NCBI RefSeq assembly: GCF_014652815.1
Contig: NZ_BMZN01000001.1
Location: 562,866 to 626,865 of the forward strand
From: Alcaligenes pakistanensis
GTDB taxonomy: Bacteria > Pseudomonadota > Gammaproteobacteria > Burkholderiales > Burkholderiaceae_B
Length of the DNA stretch: 64,000 nt
Direction of reading: 5' to 3'
Numbering within the stretch: position 1 is the stretch's first letter; every line of letters starts with the position of its first letter. Of the stretch, positions 7,968 to 15,931 are shown one piece after another. The notes beneath the pieces were generated by a model. It saw only the letters and a program-made list of their open reading frames with translations. It ran no database searches and had not been told where the DNA came from. The position numbers were made by a program, and so were the translations under genes.

Positions 7968-8734
7968 TGAGTTGGAACGAATTGCCCTGGGAACTGATCC
8001 ATACCGACCCGCAGCCTGCCGCCTTGCATATGGCGCTGGATGAAATTATTACCCAGGAAGTCAGCGACGGCACCCGCGCCCCTACCCTGCGTATCTGGGA
8101 GTGGCAAGAAGCCGCTGTCGTGATTGGCCGCTTCCAATCACTGCGCAATGAAATCGAAGCCGATGCCGCGGCCCACCACGGTATCCGCGTGGTACGTCGC
8201 ATCAGCGGTGGTGGTGCCATGTTTATCGAGCCAGGCAACACGATTACTTACTCGCTAAGCGTACCCAAGCAGTTTGTAGCTGGCATGACCTTTCAGGAGT
8301 CCTACGAATTCCTGGATTCCTGGGTCATTGAAGCCCTGCGTGAAATTGGCATTGATGCCTGGTATCAGCCGTTAAACGACATCACCAGTGCCGGTGGCAA
8401 AATTGGCGGTGCAGCACAAGCGCGTCGCGGCAATGCGGTGTTGCACCATGTGACCATGGCGTACGACATTGACGCCGACAAGATGTTGGAAGTCCTGCGG
8501 ATTGGTAAAGAGAAGCTGTCCGACAAAGGCACAACCAGCGCCAAGAAACGCGTTGACCCGATCCGCAGTCAAACGGGCATGAGTCGTGAAGCGGTCATCG
8601 AAGCCATGCTGGATGTGTTCCGTAAAAAAACGGCTCTTAAACCCAGCACGCTGGATGCATCAACACTGGAACAAGCCGAGAAACTGGCGCGGGACCGCTT
8701 CCTGTCGAACGAATGGACACAGCTAGTGCCCTGA
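7964..8734 (+). CDS. Lipoate-protein ligase, catalytic subunit
   Basis: A 256-residue LplA/LipB/BirA-fold enzyme that attaches lipoate to 2-oxoacid dehydrogenase or glycine cleavage proteins. The lipoate/ATP-binding RRISGGGAMF is at 78-87 and the catalytic-lysine segment GGKIGG at 144-149 (Lys149 is replaced by the usual pattern's Lys at 146). It lacks the C-terminal domain of E. coli LplA (338 residues), and that domain is encoded by the preceding gene, so together they make one split ligase. Confidence 0.85.
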   Translation: MMSWNELPWELIHTDPQPAALHMALDEIITQEVSDGTRAPTLRIWEWQEAAVVIGRFQSLRNEIEADAAAHHGIRVVRRISGGGAMFIEPGNTITYSLSVPKQFVAGMTFQESYEFLDSWVIEALREIGIDAWYQPLNDITSAGGKIGGAAQARRGNAVLHHVTMAYDIDADKMLEVLRIGKEKLSDKGTTSAKKRVDPIRSQTGMSREAVIEAMLDVFRKKTALKPSTLDASTLEQAEKLARDRFLSNEWTQLVP

Positions 8735-8768
8735 TCTTTACTGGAAAGGGCAGTGTCGTGGTGCAGGC

Positions 8769-8963
8769 TTAAAACCCACCCATGCTGCCCAGCCACAGCA
8801 AGCCAGGAATACTGGCACCCCACACAGCAACCAAACATACATCCATGACCTTGGCCTTGAAGGACAAAGGCTTGGAGAATGGGCTGGACGATGCAGCTGA
8901 ACGCACAGGACCACGGAAACGTGGAGTGGCTTGAGGACGGTAATGACGGCTTGGACTGGACAT
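8769..8963 (-). CDS. Small single-span membrane protein under a LexA box (unknown function)
   Basis: A 64-residue protein I do not recognise. The first 38 residues are rich in Ser, Pro, Arg and Lys. Residues about 41-60 (DVCLVAVWGASIPGLLWLGS) form one likely transmembrane helix, with the basic side outside the helix on the N-terminal flank (cytoplasmic by the positive-inside rule). GGAG lies 6 nt before the ATG. A near-perfect LexA box starts 14 bp upstream of the start codon. Size, single span and SOS control recall small SOS membrane proteins such as TisB or Caulobacter SidA, but I see no sequence similarity. It is convergent with the lipoate ligase gene. Confidence 0.65.
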   Translation of the reverse strand: MSSPSRHYRPQATPRFRGPVRSAASSSPFSKPLSFKAKVMDVCLVAVWGASIPGLLWLGSMGGF

Positions 8964-8976
8964 GACTAACTCCGTT

Positions 8977-9012
8977 TACTGTTTTCTTATACAGTACTGT
9001 ACTTAAAACCAG
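8977..9012 (-). promoter_or_regulatory. LexA (SOS) box, with a second weaker box in tandem
   Basis: The minus strand reads TACTGTATAAGAAAACAGTA (8977-8996), matching the CTGT-N8-ACAG LexA consensus exactly, with the AT-rich core and flanking TA typical of strong boxes. Two bases away, 8997-9012 reads CTGT-N8-CCAG on the plus strand, one mismatch from consensus. A -10-like TATAAG sits inside the first box, so LexA would block the promoter of the small gene at 8769-8963. Confidence 0.75.
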
Positions 9013-9222
9013 CATCTAGTGCAATTGCTGATACAAGTCTTGTTGCGCCCAACCCACGGGACGCTTGAAACCCAGACAACAAGCCATTTCCAAGAACTAT
9101 GCAAGATCCATCCCTACTGCTTGCACTACGAAACCACAGTGTTATCTCTCCTCAAAACGCTGTATAAACCACTGTATAAAACACGGTGGAGACAGAGCTT
9201 TTTCCAAATCCAGCGCCCATAG
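9013..9222. other. Intergenic stretch without a convincing gene
   Basis: Between the LexA boxes and the peroxiredoxin terminator. It holds two direct copies of CTGTATAAA (9160-9168 and 9172-9180), 12 bp apart. These are LexA-like half-sites that do not complete a box. A 67-codon plus-strand frame here has no ribosome-binding site and no recognisable features. Confidence 0.5.
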
Positions 9223-9258
9223 AAAAGCCCTCTTGCCATGACAGCAAGAGGGCTTTTT
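9223..9258 (-). terminator. Terminator of the peroxiredoxin gene (bidirectional form)
   Basis: A perfect 14 bp stem AAAAGCCCTCTTGC (9223-9236) / GCAAGAGGGCTTTT (9244-9257) with a 7 nt loop, flanked by A and T runs so that it could work in both directions. The gene ending into it is the peroxiredoxin on the minus strand. Confidence 0.9.
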
Positions 9259-9285
9259 GTCTGAACCTAAAGGCCCAAGTAGCGA

Positions 9286-9927
9286 TTACTTGTTAGGTTG
9301 AGGCGTCACACGCAAGTAGGGACGGATCTCGGTGAAGCCTTTGGGGAATTTCTGCTTCAGAACTTCAGGGTCTTTCAGGCTAGGGACGATGATCACGTCG
9401 TCGCCATCTTCCCAGTTCACAGGCGTTGCCACGCTGTGGCTGTCGGTCAATTGCAGCGAGTCGACCACACGCAGGATTTCGTTGAAGTTACGGCCCGTGC
9501 TGGCAGGGTAAGTAATGATCAGACGCACTTTCTTGGCAGGATCGATGATGAACACCGAACGCACCGTCACGGTGGTGCTGGCATTGGGGTGGATCATATC
9601 GTACAGATCCGACACCTTGCGATCAGCATCAGCCAAGATCGGGAAATTAACCGTGGTTTTTTGAGTTTCGTTGATGTCATCAATCCACTTACCGTGGGAA
9701 TCGACATCGTCAACCGAAACAGCAATGACTTTTACATCGCGCTTGGCAAACTCATCCGCCAATTTGGCGGTGTAGCCCAGCTCGGTAGTGCACACAGGCG
9801 TGAAGTCGGCTGGATGGGAGAACAAGATACCCCAGCTATTGCCCAAGAACTCGTGAAACTTGATGGTGCCAGCGGAGGATTTTTGTTCAAAATCAGGGGC
9901 CAGGTCACCCAGACGAAGTGTAGCCAT
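9286..9927 (-). CDS. 1-Cys peroxiredoxin (Prx6 type)
   Basis: A 213-residue cytoplasmic thiol peroxidase reducing hydrogen peroxide and organic peroxides. The peroxidatic Cys46 is in HPADFTPVCTTE, and the extended C-terminal region (VNWEDGDDVIIVPSL ... PYLRVTPQP) is the Prx6 dimer/tail signature. There is no resolving Cys at the usual 2-Cys position. A single-gene unit with a strong terminator downstream. Confidence 0.92.
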   Translation of the reverse strand: MATLRLGDLAPDFEQKSSAGTIKFHEFLGNSWGILFSHPADFTPVCTTELGYTAKLADEFAKRDVKVIAVSVDDVDSHGKWIDDINETQKTTVNFPILADADRKVSDLYDMIHPNASTTVTVRSVFIIDPAKKVRLIITYPASTGRNFNEILRVVDSLQLTDSHSVATPVNWEDGDDVIIVPSLKDPEVLKQKFPKGFTEIRPYLRVTPQPNK

Positions 9928-10053
9928 TACGTTCCTCTTTCTAAATACAGCAGCGATTAGGACATCACTGACTTAAATAATCAGGACTAGTCAGACGATT
10001 TTGTCAGTATAAAGACGACGTTTCAAATAATTAAAAGCTATATAGATATATTC

Positions 10054-10092
10054 AAAAAAGGCCCGGCAGCCAGAAACGCTGCACGGGCCTTT
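10054..10092 (-). terminator. Rho-independent terminator of the acyl-CoA dehydrogenase gene
   Basis: Arms AAAGGCCCG and CGGGCCTTT with an inner GCAGC/GCTGC pairing, followed on the minus strand by a T run (A run 10054-10059). Confidence 0.85.
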
Positions 10093-10111
10093 ACGCCTTA
10101 GCCTTGCAAAC

Positions 10112-11929
10112 TTACAGTAGCTCAGCCGACAGGTACGGAGTCAACTCCACACCGTCCGCCACAGACTGCGCCAAGGCACCAGCACGCGGCAACAAGTGGC
10201 TGGCGAAGAACACGCTAGTCGAGAGCTTGCGGCGCAGGAAGGGATCCTGATTGCCTTCACTCAATGCCTTCTCGGCCGCCAAGGCAGCACGAGCCATCTG
10301 CCAACCGGTCAGAACGTAACCAGACAGCATCAGGAACGGCACACTACCCAGGAACACGGCGGACAGGTCTTTCTGCGCGTTCATCAAGGTGAACATGGCC
10401 GCACGTTCCACACTTTTCACGCCCGCTTCCAGACGATCAGCAATCAAACCCAAGGCTGCTTGATGCTCGCCGCCTTGAGCCGCGCGCTCGCGCAGCTTGG
10501 CAACAGTCGCAACCAACTCAGGGGCCAGACCTTGAATCACGGCACCGGCATCACGCAACACTTTGCGACCGATAAAGTCATTGGCCTGAATGGCTGTTGT
10601 GCCTTCGTAGATAGGCAAAATGCGCGAATCACGGTAGTGCTGAGCCGCACCAGTTTCTTCGATGAAGCCCATACCGCCGTGAACTTGCACACCCAAAGAA
10701 GTCACTTCCAAGGACATTTCCGTGCTGAAGCCCTTGACCACAGGCACCAGGAACTCGTAGAGCGCCTGATAGCGTTTGCGGGCATTTTCGTCTGCACTGT
10801 GACGAGCCTTGTCGTTCACACCAGCTGCAAAATACGCCAGCGCACGAGATCCTTCTGTCAGAGCACGCATTTGGACCACCATGCGCTGCACGTCAGGGTG
10901 GTGAGCAATAGACACCGCCTTACCCCCTGTCAGAGGAGCACCCTGCACACGGTCATTAGCGTATTCAATAGCCTGCTGCAAAGCACGCTCGGCCACCGCA
11001 ATACCCTGCACACCCACGGCGTAACGGGCGGCGTTCATCATGATGAACATGTACTTCAGGCCTTCGTTTTCCTGGCCGACCAAGTAGCCGATGGCACCCT
11101 CGCCCACGTCACCCTTGCCCGAGCCGTACAGCAGCACCGCCGTTGGGCTGCCATGAATGCCTAGCTTATGCTCCAGCGAAGCACACCAGACGTCGTTACG
11201 AGCCCCCAGGGAGCCATCTTCGCCCACCATGAACTTGGGCACGATGAACAGGGAAATGCCCTTCACACCGGCTGGTGCATCAGGGGTACGGGCCAGCACC
11301 AGATGGACGATATTCTCGGCCATATCGTGCTCACCATAAGTGATGAAAATCTTTTGACCGCTGATGCGGTAGCTACCATCGTCTTGAGGCACCGCACGGC
11401 TGGCGACCTGGGCCAGATCCGAACCCGCCTGAGGCTCAGTCAGGTTCATGGTGCCTGTCCAGCGGCCTTCCATCAAAGGAGGCAGAAAGCGTGCTTTCTG
11501 TTCGTCCGAGCCCACCATAGAGACGGCTTCGATCACGCCGTCCGTCAACAATGGACACAGGGAAAAAGCCAGGTTGGCGGCATTGATGTTTTCACATGCC
11601 ACGGCACCGATCAACTTGGGTAGGCCCTGGCCACCCAGTTCAGCTTCGTGCTGCAAGCCCTGCCAACCCGCTTTTGCAAATTCTTCAAAGGCTTTTTTAA
11701 AGCCGGGCGTGGTGGTGACCACACCATCATTCCATTTGGCGCCGTTCTGATCCCCGGCACGGTTCAAAGGTGCTACTTCCTGCTCAACGAAGCGGGCGTT
11801 CTCATCAATAATGGCATCGATCAACTCGGCCGAGAAATCCTCAAAGCCAGGCAATTCCAGCACACCAGGTAGATCAGCCAGCTCTTGCAAGGCAAAGCGG
11901 ATGTCTTGGGTGGGTACACGATACGTCAT
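10112..11929 (-). CDS. Acyl-CoA dehydrogenase, long form with extra C-terminal domain (DmdC-like)
   Basis: A 605-residue FAD enzyme that forms 2-enoyl-CoA and passes electrons to ETF. It has the middle-domain LTEPQAGSDLA motif, the helical domain with GVQVHGGMGFIEETGAAQHYRD and EGTTAIQANDFIGRK, and about 130 further C-terminal residues typical of the group that includes 3-methylmercaptopropionyl-CoA dehydrogenase. The true substrate is not evident. The ATG at 11929 (MTYRVPTQDI) has TAGGAG five bases upstream; a GTG two codons earlier overlaps that site. It neighbours etfBA but has a terminator on each side. Confidence 0.88.
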   Translation of the reverse strand: MTYRVPTQDIRFALQELADLPGVLELPGFEDFSAELIDAIIDENARFVEQEVAPLNRAGDQNGAKWNDGVVTTTPGFKKAFEEFAKAGWQGLQHEAELGGQGLPKLIGAVACENINAANLAFSLCPLLTDGVIEAVSMVGSDEQKARFLPPLMEGRWTGTMNLTEPQAGSDLAQVASRAVPQDDGSYRISGQKIFITYGEHDMAENIVHLVLARTPDAPAGVKGISLFIVPKFMVGEDGSLGARNDVWCASLEHKLGIHGSPTAVLLYGSGKGDVGEGAIGYLVGQENEGLKYMFIMMNAARYAVGVQGIAVAERALQQAIEYANDRVQGAPLTGGKAVSIAHHPDVQRMVVQMRALTEGSRALAYFAAGVNDKARHSADENARKRYQALYEFLVPVVKGFSTEMSLEVTSLGVQVHGGMGFIEETGAAQHYRDSRILPIYEGTTAIQANDFIGRKVLRDAGAVIQGLAPELVATVAKLRERAAQGGEHQAALGLIADRLEAGVKSVERAAMFTLMNAQKDLSAVFLGSVPFLMLSGYVLTGWQMARAALAAEKALSEGNQDPFLRRKLSTSVFFASHLLPRAGALAQSVADGVELTPYLSAELL

Positions 11930-11992
11930 GAACACTCCTACACAGAAACAAAAAGGACCGAAGCCACAATCAGGCCCCTAGGATATATGCAT

Positions 11993-12027
11993 TAAAAAAA
12001 AGCCTGCTGGAGAACTAACCAGCAGGC
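11993..12027 (-). terminator. Rho-independent terminator of etfBA
   Basis: Perfect stem GCCTGCTGG (12002-12010) / CCAGCAGGC (12019-12027) followed on the minus strand by eight or nine T. Confidence 0.92.
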
Positions 12028-12037
12028 CGATTAACGC

Positions 12038-12967
12038 TTAAAGCGCTTTTTCTAAGGCAGGCACAGCTTCAAACAGATCCGCCACCAAACCGTAGTCGGC
12101 AACGCCAAAGATAGGCGCTTCAGGATCTTTATTGATCGCCACAATGACCTTGGAGTCTTTCATGCCGGCCAAATGCTGAATGGCACCAGAAATACCCACC
12201 GCCACGTACAGCTGAGGAGCCACGATTTTGCCTGTCTGACCCACCTGCCAGTCGTTCGGTGCATAGCCGGCGTCCACCGCTGCGCGCGATGCGCCCAGTG
12301 CAGCACCCAGCTTGTCAGCCAGACCGTCCAGCAACTTGAAGTTTTCAGCGCTACCCATGCCACGACCACCAGACACCACGACACCGGCACCAGCCAGTTC
12401 AGGGCGGTCGCTCTTGGCCACTTCACGGCTGACAAACGACGAACGGCCCGAGTCAGCCACAGCGCTCAATTCTTCAACGGCGGCACTACCACCTTCTGCG
12501 GCCACGGCGTCAAACGCCGTGGTACGCACGGTGATTACTTTGACGGCATCGCTGGACTGCACCGTTGCCACCGCGTTACCGGCATAGATAGGACGAGTAA
12601 AGGTGTCAGCTGATTCCACGGACAAGATGTCCGACAGTTGAGCAACATCCAGCTTGGCGGCAACACGAGGAGCAATATTCTTGCCCGAAGCGGTGGCCGG
12701 GAACAGGATGTGGCTGTAGCTGGAAGCAATAGCCAGCACTTGGGCAGCCACGTTTTCAGCCAAACCGTCAGCCAATGCAGGGCCATCGGCCAACAGCACT
12801 TTATTGACGCCCTGAGCTTTAGCAGCCGCTTGAGCGACGCCGGCAGCCTGGTTGCCAGCGACCAGAACATGCACATCACCACCGATCTTCTGAGCGGCAG
12901 CCAGGGCATTGAGAGTCGCAGCCTTGAGCTGCTGATTGTCGTGCTCGGCAATAACAAGGATAGCCAT
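12038..12967 (-). CDS. etfA: Electron transfer flavoprotein alpha subunit
   Basis: A 309-residue subunit that binds the electron-carrying FAD. The C-terminal FAD domain is clear: LYVAVGISGAIQHLAGM, then VIVAINKDPEAPIFGVADYG and VADLFEAVPAL. It transfers electrons from acyl-CoA dehydrogenases to the ETF-quinone oxidoreductase. The ATG directly abuts the etfB stop, and a strong terminator follows. Confidence 0.96.
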   Translation of the reverse strand: MAILVIAEHDNQQLKAATLNALAAAQKIGGDVHVLVAGNQAAGVAQAAAKAQGVNKVLLADGPALADGLAENVAAQVLAIASSYSHILFPATASGKNIAPRVAAKLDVAQLSDILSVESADTFTRPIYAGNAVATVQSSDAVKVITVRTTAFDAVAAEGGSAAVEELSAVADSGRSSFVSREVAKSDRPELAGAGVVVSGGRGMGSAENFKLLDGLADKLGAALGASRAAVDAGYAPNDWQVGQTGKIVAPQLYVAVGISGAIQHLAGMKDSKVIVAINKDPEAPIFGVADYGLVADLFEAVPALEKAL

Positions 12968-13717
12968 TTAAATCACCTTCGCTTCGTTCTTCAGTTTCTC
13001 GACCAGTGTGGCAACATCAGGCACCATGATGCCGGCAGCACGAGCTGGTGGCTCAGTCACTTTCAGCGTTTTGATACGAGGAGCCACATCAATGCCCAGC
13101 TCTTCTGGAGTCAGGGTTTCCAAGGGCTTTTTCTTGGCCTTCATGATGTTGGGCAGTGTCACGTAACGAGGCTCGTTCAAGCGCAGGTCGGTGGTGATCA
13201 CGGCAGGCAGGCTCAGTTTCAGCGTTTCCAGGCCGCCGTCCACTTCACGGGTAACCGACACGCTGTCGCCTGACACTTCAATCTTGCTGGCAAAGGTGGC
13301 TTGTGGCCAGTCCAGCAAGGCAGCCAGCATCTGGCCTGTCTGGTTGGCATCGTCGTCAATAGCCTGTTTGCCCAGGATCACGAGCTGAGGCTGTTCTTTG
13401 TCAACCACGGCCTTGATCAGCTTGGCCACGGCCAGGGGCTGCAATTCGACGTCGGTTTGCACCAGAGTGGCCCGATCAGCACCAATGGCCAGCGCAGTGC
13501 GCAAGGTTTCCTGGCTTTGCGCAACACCGCAAGAAATAGCGATCACTTCGGTAGCTGCACCGCTTTCTTTGAGGCGAGTGGCCTCTTCGACAGCGATTTC
13601 GTCAAAGGGGTTCATGGACATTTTCACATTGGCAATGTCCACCCCGGTTTGGTCGGATTTCACACGCACCTTGACGTTATAGTCAACTACGCGTTTCACG
13701 GGTACTAACACCTTCAT
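12968..13717 (-). CDS. etfB: Electron transfer flavoprotein beta subunit
   Basis: A 249-residue partner of EtfA. The [16 protein letters not shown] start is standard, as are [19 protein letters not shown] (AMP-binding region) and the [19 protein letters not shown] recognition-loop segment that docks dehydrogenases. GGAG lies 8 nt before the ATG. It is the first gene of etfBA. Confidence 0.97.
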   Translation of the reverse strand: MKVLVPVKRVVDYNVKVRVKSDQTGVDIANVKMSMNPFDEIAVEEATRLKESGAATEVIAISCGVAQSQETLRTALAIGADRATLVQTDVELQPLAVAKLIKAVVDKEQPQLVILGKQAIDDDANQTGQMLAALLDWPQATFASKIEVSGDSVSVTREVDGGLETLKLSLPAVITTDLRLNEPRYVTLPNIMKAKKKPLETLTPEELGIDVAPRIKTLKVTEPPARAAGIMVPDVATLVEKLKNEAKVI

Positions 13718-13802
13718 GTAATGTTCTCCAGTGCAGTCTTAAATAAAAATTGTTCTGTTGAAATAAGGCTTTAGAAGAATTCCAAAACCCGAAGCCACTT
13801 GC

Positions 13803-14726
13803 CTAAAGCCCGGCAAGGGCTTTGATGTGGGCCACTACGCTGCGTCCCAAGGAGGAGGGATCGTAACCCCCTTCCAGCATACTGACCAGACGTTGTCCGG
13901 CAGTAGGCGCACAGGCTTGGACCACCATCGCTGTCAATTCTGCATAATCGGCTTCAACCAGGCTTAACTGCCCCATCTCATCTTCACGGTGAGCATCAAA
14001 GCCTGCCGAGAAAAAGACCATTTCAGGCGCGAAGGCCTCGATGCGGGGTAAGCAAACCTGTCTGAACAGATCGATAATCTGAGCCGATTTGGTGTAGGCC
14101 TCAACCGGTATATTTACCATGTTTTGCGCCGCCGGGTCCTGAAAGGAATCAGGAAAAAACGGGGACTGGAAAAAACTGCACATCAGAACCCGCTCATCAC
14201 CAGCAAAAATCTGCTCGGTTCCATTGCCGTGATGCACGTCAAAATCAACGATCAGCACGCGCTTGAGATCATAGCGTTCCATCGCGTAGGCTACGGCCAC
14301 AGCGATATTGTTGAAAAAGCAGAACCCCATCGCCCTAGCCCGCTCAGCATGGTGTCCAGGAGGTCGTACAGCACAAAATGCGCCGGTAGCCCCTTCGTTC
14401 ATGACGCCATCAACCGCATCCAGCCCGGCTCCGGCAGCCGCATAGGCCGCCTCCAGGGTATGCGGATTCATCAGCGTGTCAGGATCGATATTGAAATATC
14501 CCTGACCTGGCAGTTGATCTTTGAGCTGCTGCACGTATGCTGCATCGTGTACCCGCAAGATATCCGCATCCGTAGCCAGCCGAGCTTGCCGCTGGGCCAG
14601 ATAGGATGCCAGACCGCTGGATAGCAGTTGATCGTTTATGGCATCGAGCCGCTGCGGACTTTCCGGATGCCATCGACCCATCTCATGCAAATGGCACGAT
14701 GGATGGATAAAATATAGTGTCTCCAT
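13803..14726 (-). CDS. Histone-deacetylase-family zinc amidohydrolase
   Basis: A 307-residue class II HDAC-like protein. Catalytic His125/His126 are in RPPGHHAERA, zinc ligands Asp163 and His165 in DFDVHHGNGT, and Asp244 in SAGFDAH. LEGGYD lies near the C-terminus. In bacteria such proteins deacetylate polyamines, acetoin-pathway proteins or unknown amides; the substrate here is unknown. Its start codon is only 11 bp from that of the divergent mltB, so each promoter must lie inside the other gene. Confidence 0.9.
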   Translation of the reverse strand: METLYFIHPSCHLHEMGRWHPESPQRLDAINDQLLSSGLASYLAQRQARLATDADILRVHDAAYVQQLKDQLPGQGYFNIDPDTLMNPHTLEAAYAAAGAGLDAVDGVMNEGATGAFCAVRPPGHHAERARAMGFCFFNNIAVAVAYAMERYDLKRVLIVDFDVHHGNGTEQIFAGDERVLMCSFFQSPFFPDSFQDPAAQNMVNIPVEAYTKSAQIIDLFRQVCLPRIEAFAPEMVFFSAGFDAHREDEMGQLSLVEADYAELTAMVVQACAPTAGQRLVSMLEGGYDPSSLGRSVVAHIKALAGL

Positions 14727-14737
14727 GAGGATGGATT

Positions 14738-15931
14738 ATGTTCAGACCCACTCGAATTTTGCAAGCAGTACTGATCGCGCTGAGCACGGCCGGCTGCGCG
14801 ACCACCACGCCCCAAGCACCAGCTACAGGCCCCAAACCCAGTAACGACGCGGCTTTACAAGCCTCTTCAAAAAAAACCACTTTGGTCCAAATCAAATCCC
14901 TGGAGGCGCCTGCGTCCATTCAGGCAGGCGAATCCCGTTCCGGGCGGACACAATTCTTTAAATTAAACGGCGAATTAAACGACGACCTTGCCGCCTATTC
15001 CCGGGAAGTTGCTAGCGCGCGCCAAATTCCAATAGATGTTGTCACCGAAATTTTGCAGCAAGCTCAATATAACGAGACGGCCGCCAAACTAATGCGTCCC
15101 ACCAAAGGGCGTATCAAGCGTAGTTGGGTCACGTATAGACAGCGCAATGTTGACCCTGCCCGTATCCAGGGTGGCGTCCAGTTCTGGCAAAAACACCGTC
15201 TTGCCCTGGACCAGATCTCCCAAACCTACGGTGTACCCCCTTCTATTATTGTGTCGATTCTGGGGGTGGAAACTGTCTACGGCAAAATCATGGGCGACTT
15301 CAAGGTACTGGATGCCCTGTTCACCCTGGGCTTCGCCTATCCGGATGACAGCCGTCCCGAGCGCGGTCAGTTGTTCCGCGATCAACTGGCAGACCTGATC
15401 GAACTGCATTACCAAGGAGAACTAGACGCACGTATTGTTCAGGGCTCGTTTGCAGGCGCAATGGGTATGTCCCAATTCATGCCGGGTAGCCTGATGCGCT
15501 ATGCCGTGGATGGTGATGGTGATGGGCGTATTGACCTGCGCAACAACCCCACGGATGCCATGGCCTCGATTGCTAACTTCCTGCGTGCGCATGGCTGGGA
15601 ACCAGGCCTGCCTGTTTTTGCCCCTGCTCAGCTAAGCAGCGCCAATAAAGGCATGGTGGATGGTGGCATCTTTCCCAAACTGAACTGGACACAATTGCAA
15701 GAAGCCGGTGCCAGTGTAAAAGGCCAGAGCCAGAATACCGGCCCTTGGCAGCAGGCTAAGTTAGGGGTGGTAAACCTGGTGGACGAACCCCGCAACACGA
15801 CAGAGTATCGTCTGGGCACACCCAACTTCTTTGCCATTACCCATTACAACCGCAGTTATTTTTACGCCAGCTCGGTTGCCGATCTGGCTTCCGAACTGGC
15901 GGCACAAATGGGCTACGGCAACCCTAATTAA
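14738..15931 (+). CDS. mltB: Membrane-bound lytic murein transglycosylase B
   Basis: A 397-residue lipoprotein that cleaves peptidoglycan to 1,6-anhydro-MurNAc ends. The signal ends in lipobox LSTAGC (Cys20), with Ala21 next, compatible with outer-membrane sorting. The catalytic Glu178 is in ILGVETVYG, and GAMGMSQFMPGS and DGDGRIDLRNNPTDAMASIANFL are MltB-family segments. Its stop overlaps the convergent cysM stop by 4 bp. Confidence 0.93.
   Translation: MFRPTRILQAVLIALSTAGCATTTPQAPATGPKPSNDAALQASSKKTTLVQIKSLEAPASIQAGESRSGRTQFFKLNGELNDDLAAYSREVASARQIPIDVVTEILQQAQYNETAAKLMRPTKGRIKRSWVTYRQRNVDPARIQGGVQFWQKHRLALDQISQTYGVPPSIIVSILGVETVYGKIMGDFKVLDALFTLGFAYPDDSRPERGQLFRDQLADLIELHYQGELDARIVQGSFAGAMGMSQFMPGSLMRYAVDGDGDGRIDLRNNPTDAMASIANFLRAHGWEPGLPVFAPAQLSSANKGMVDGGIFPKLNWTQLQEAGASVKGQSQNTGPWQQAKLGVVNLVDEPRNTTEYRLGTPNFFAITHYNRSYFYASSVADLASELAAQMGYGNPN

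Noticed and set aside
9160-9180. Two CTGTATAAA copies as a further LexA box
   Set aside because: They are direct, not inverted, repeats, and no ACAG lies at the correct spacing.
9019-9222. 67-codon plus-strand ORF beyond the LexA boxes
   Set aside because: No Shine-Dalgarno sequence and no recognisable features; ends at the peroxiredoxin terminator. I considered whether LexA controls a divergent gene here but see none.
10196-11164. 322-codon plus-strand frame opposite the acyl-CoA dehydrogenase gene
   Set aside because: His/Arg-rich shadow frame without a start site or homology.
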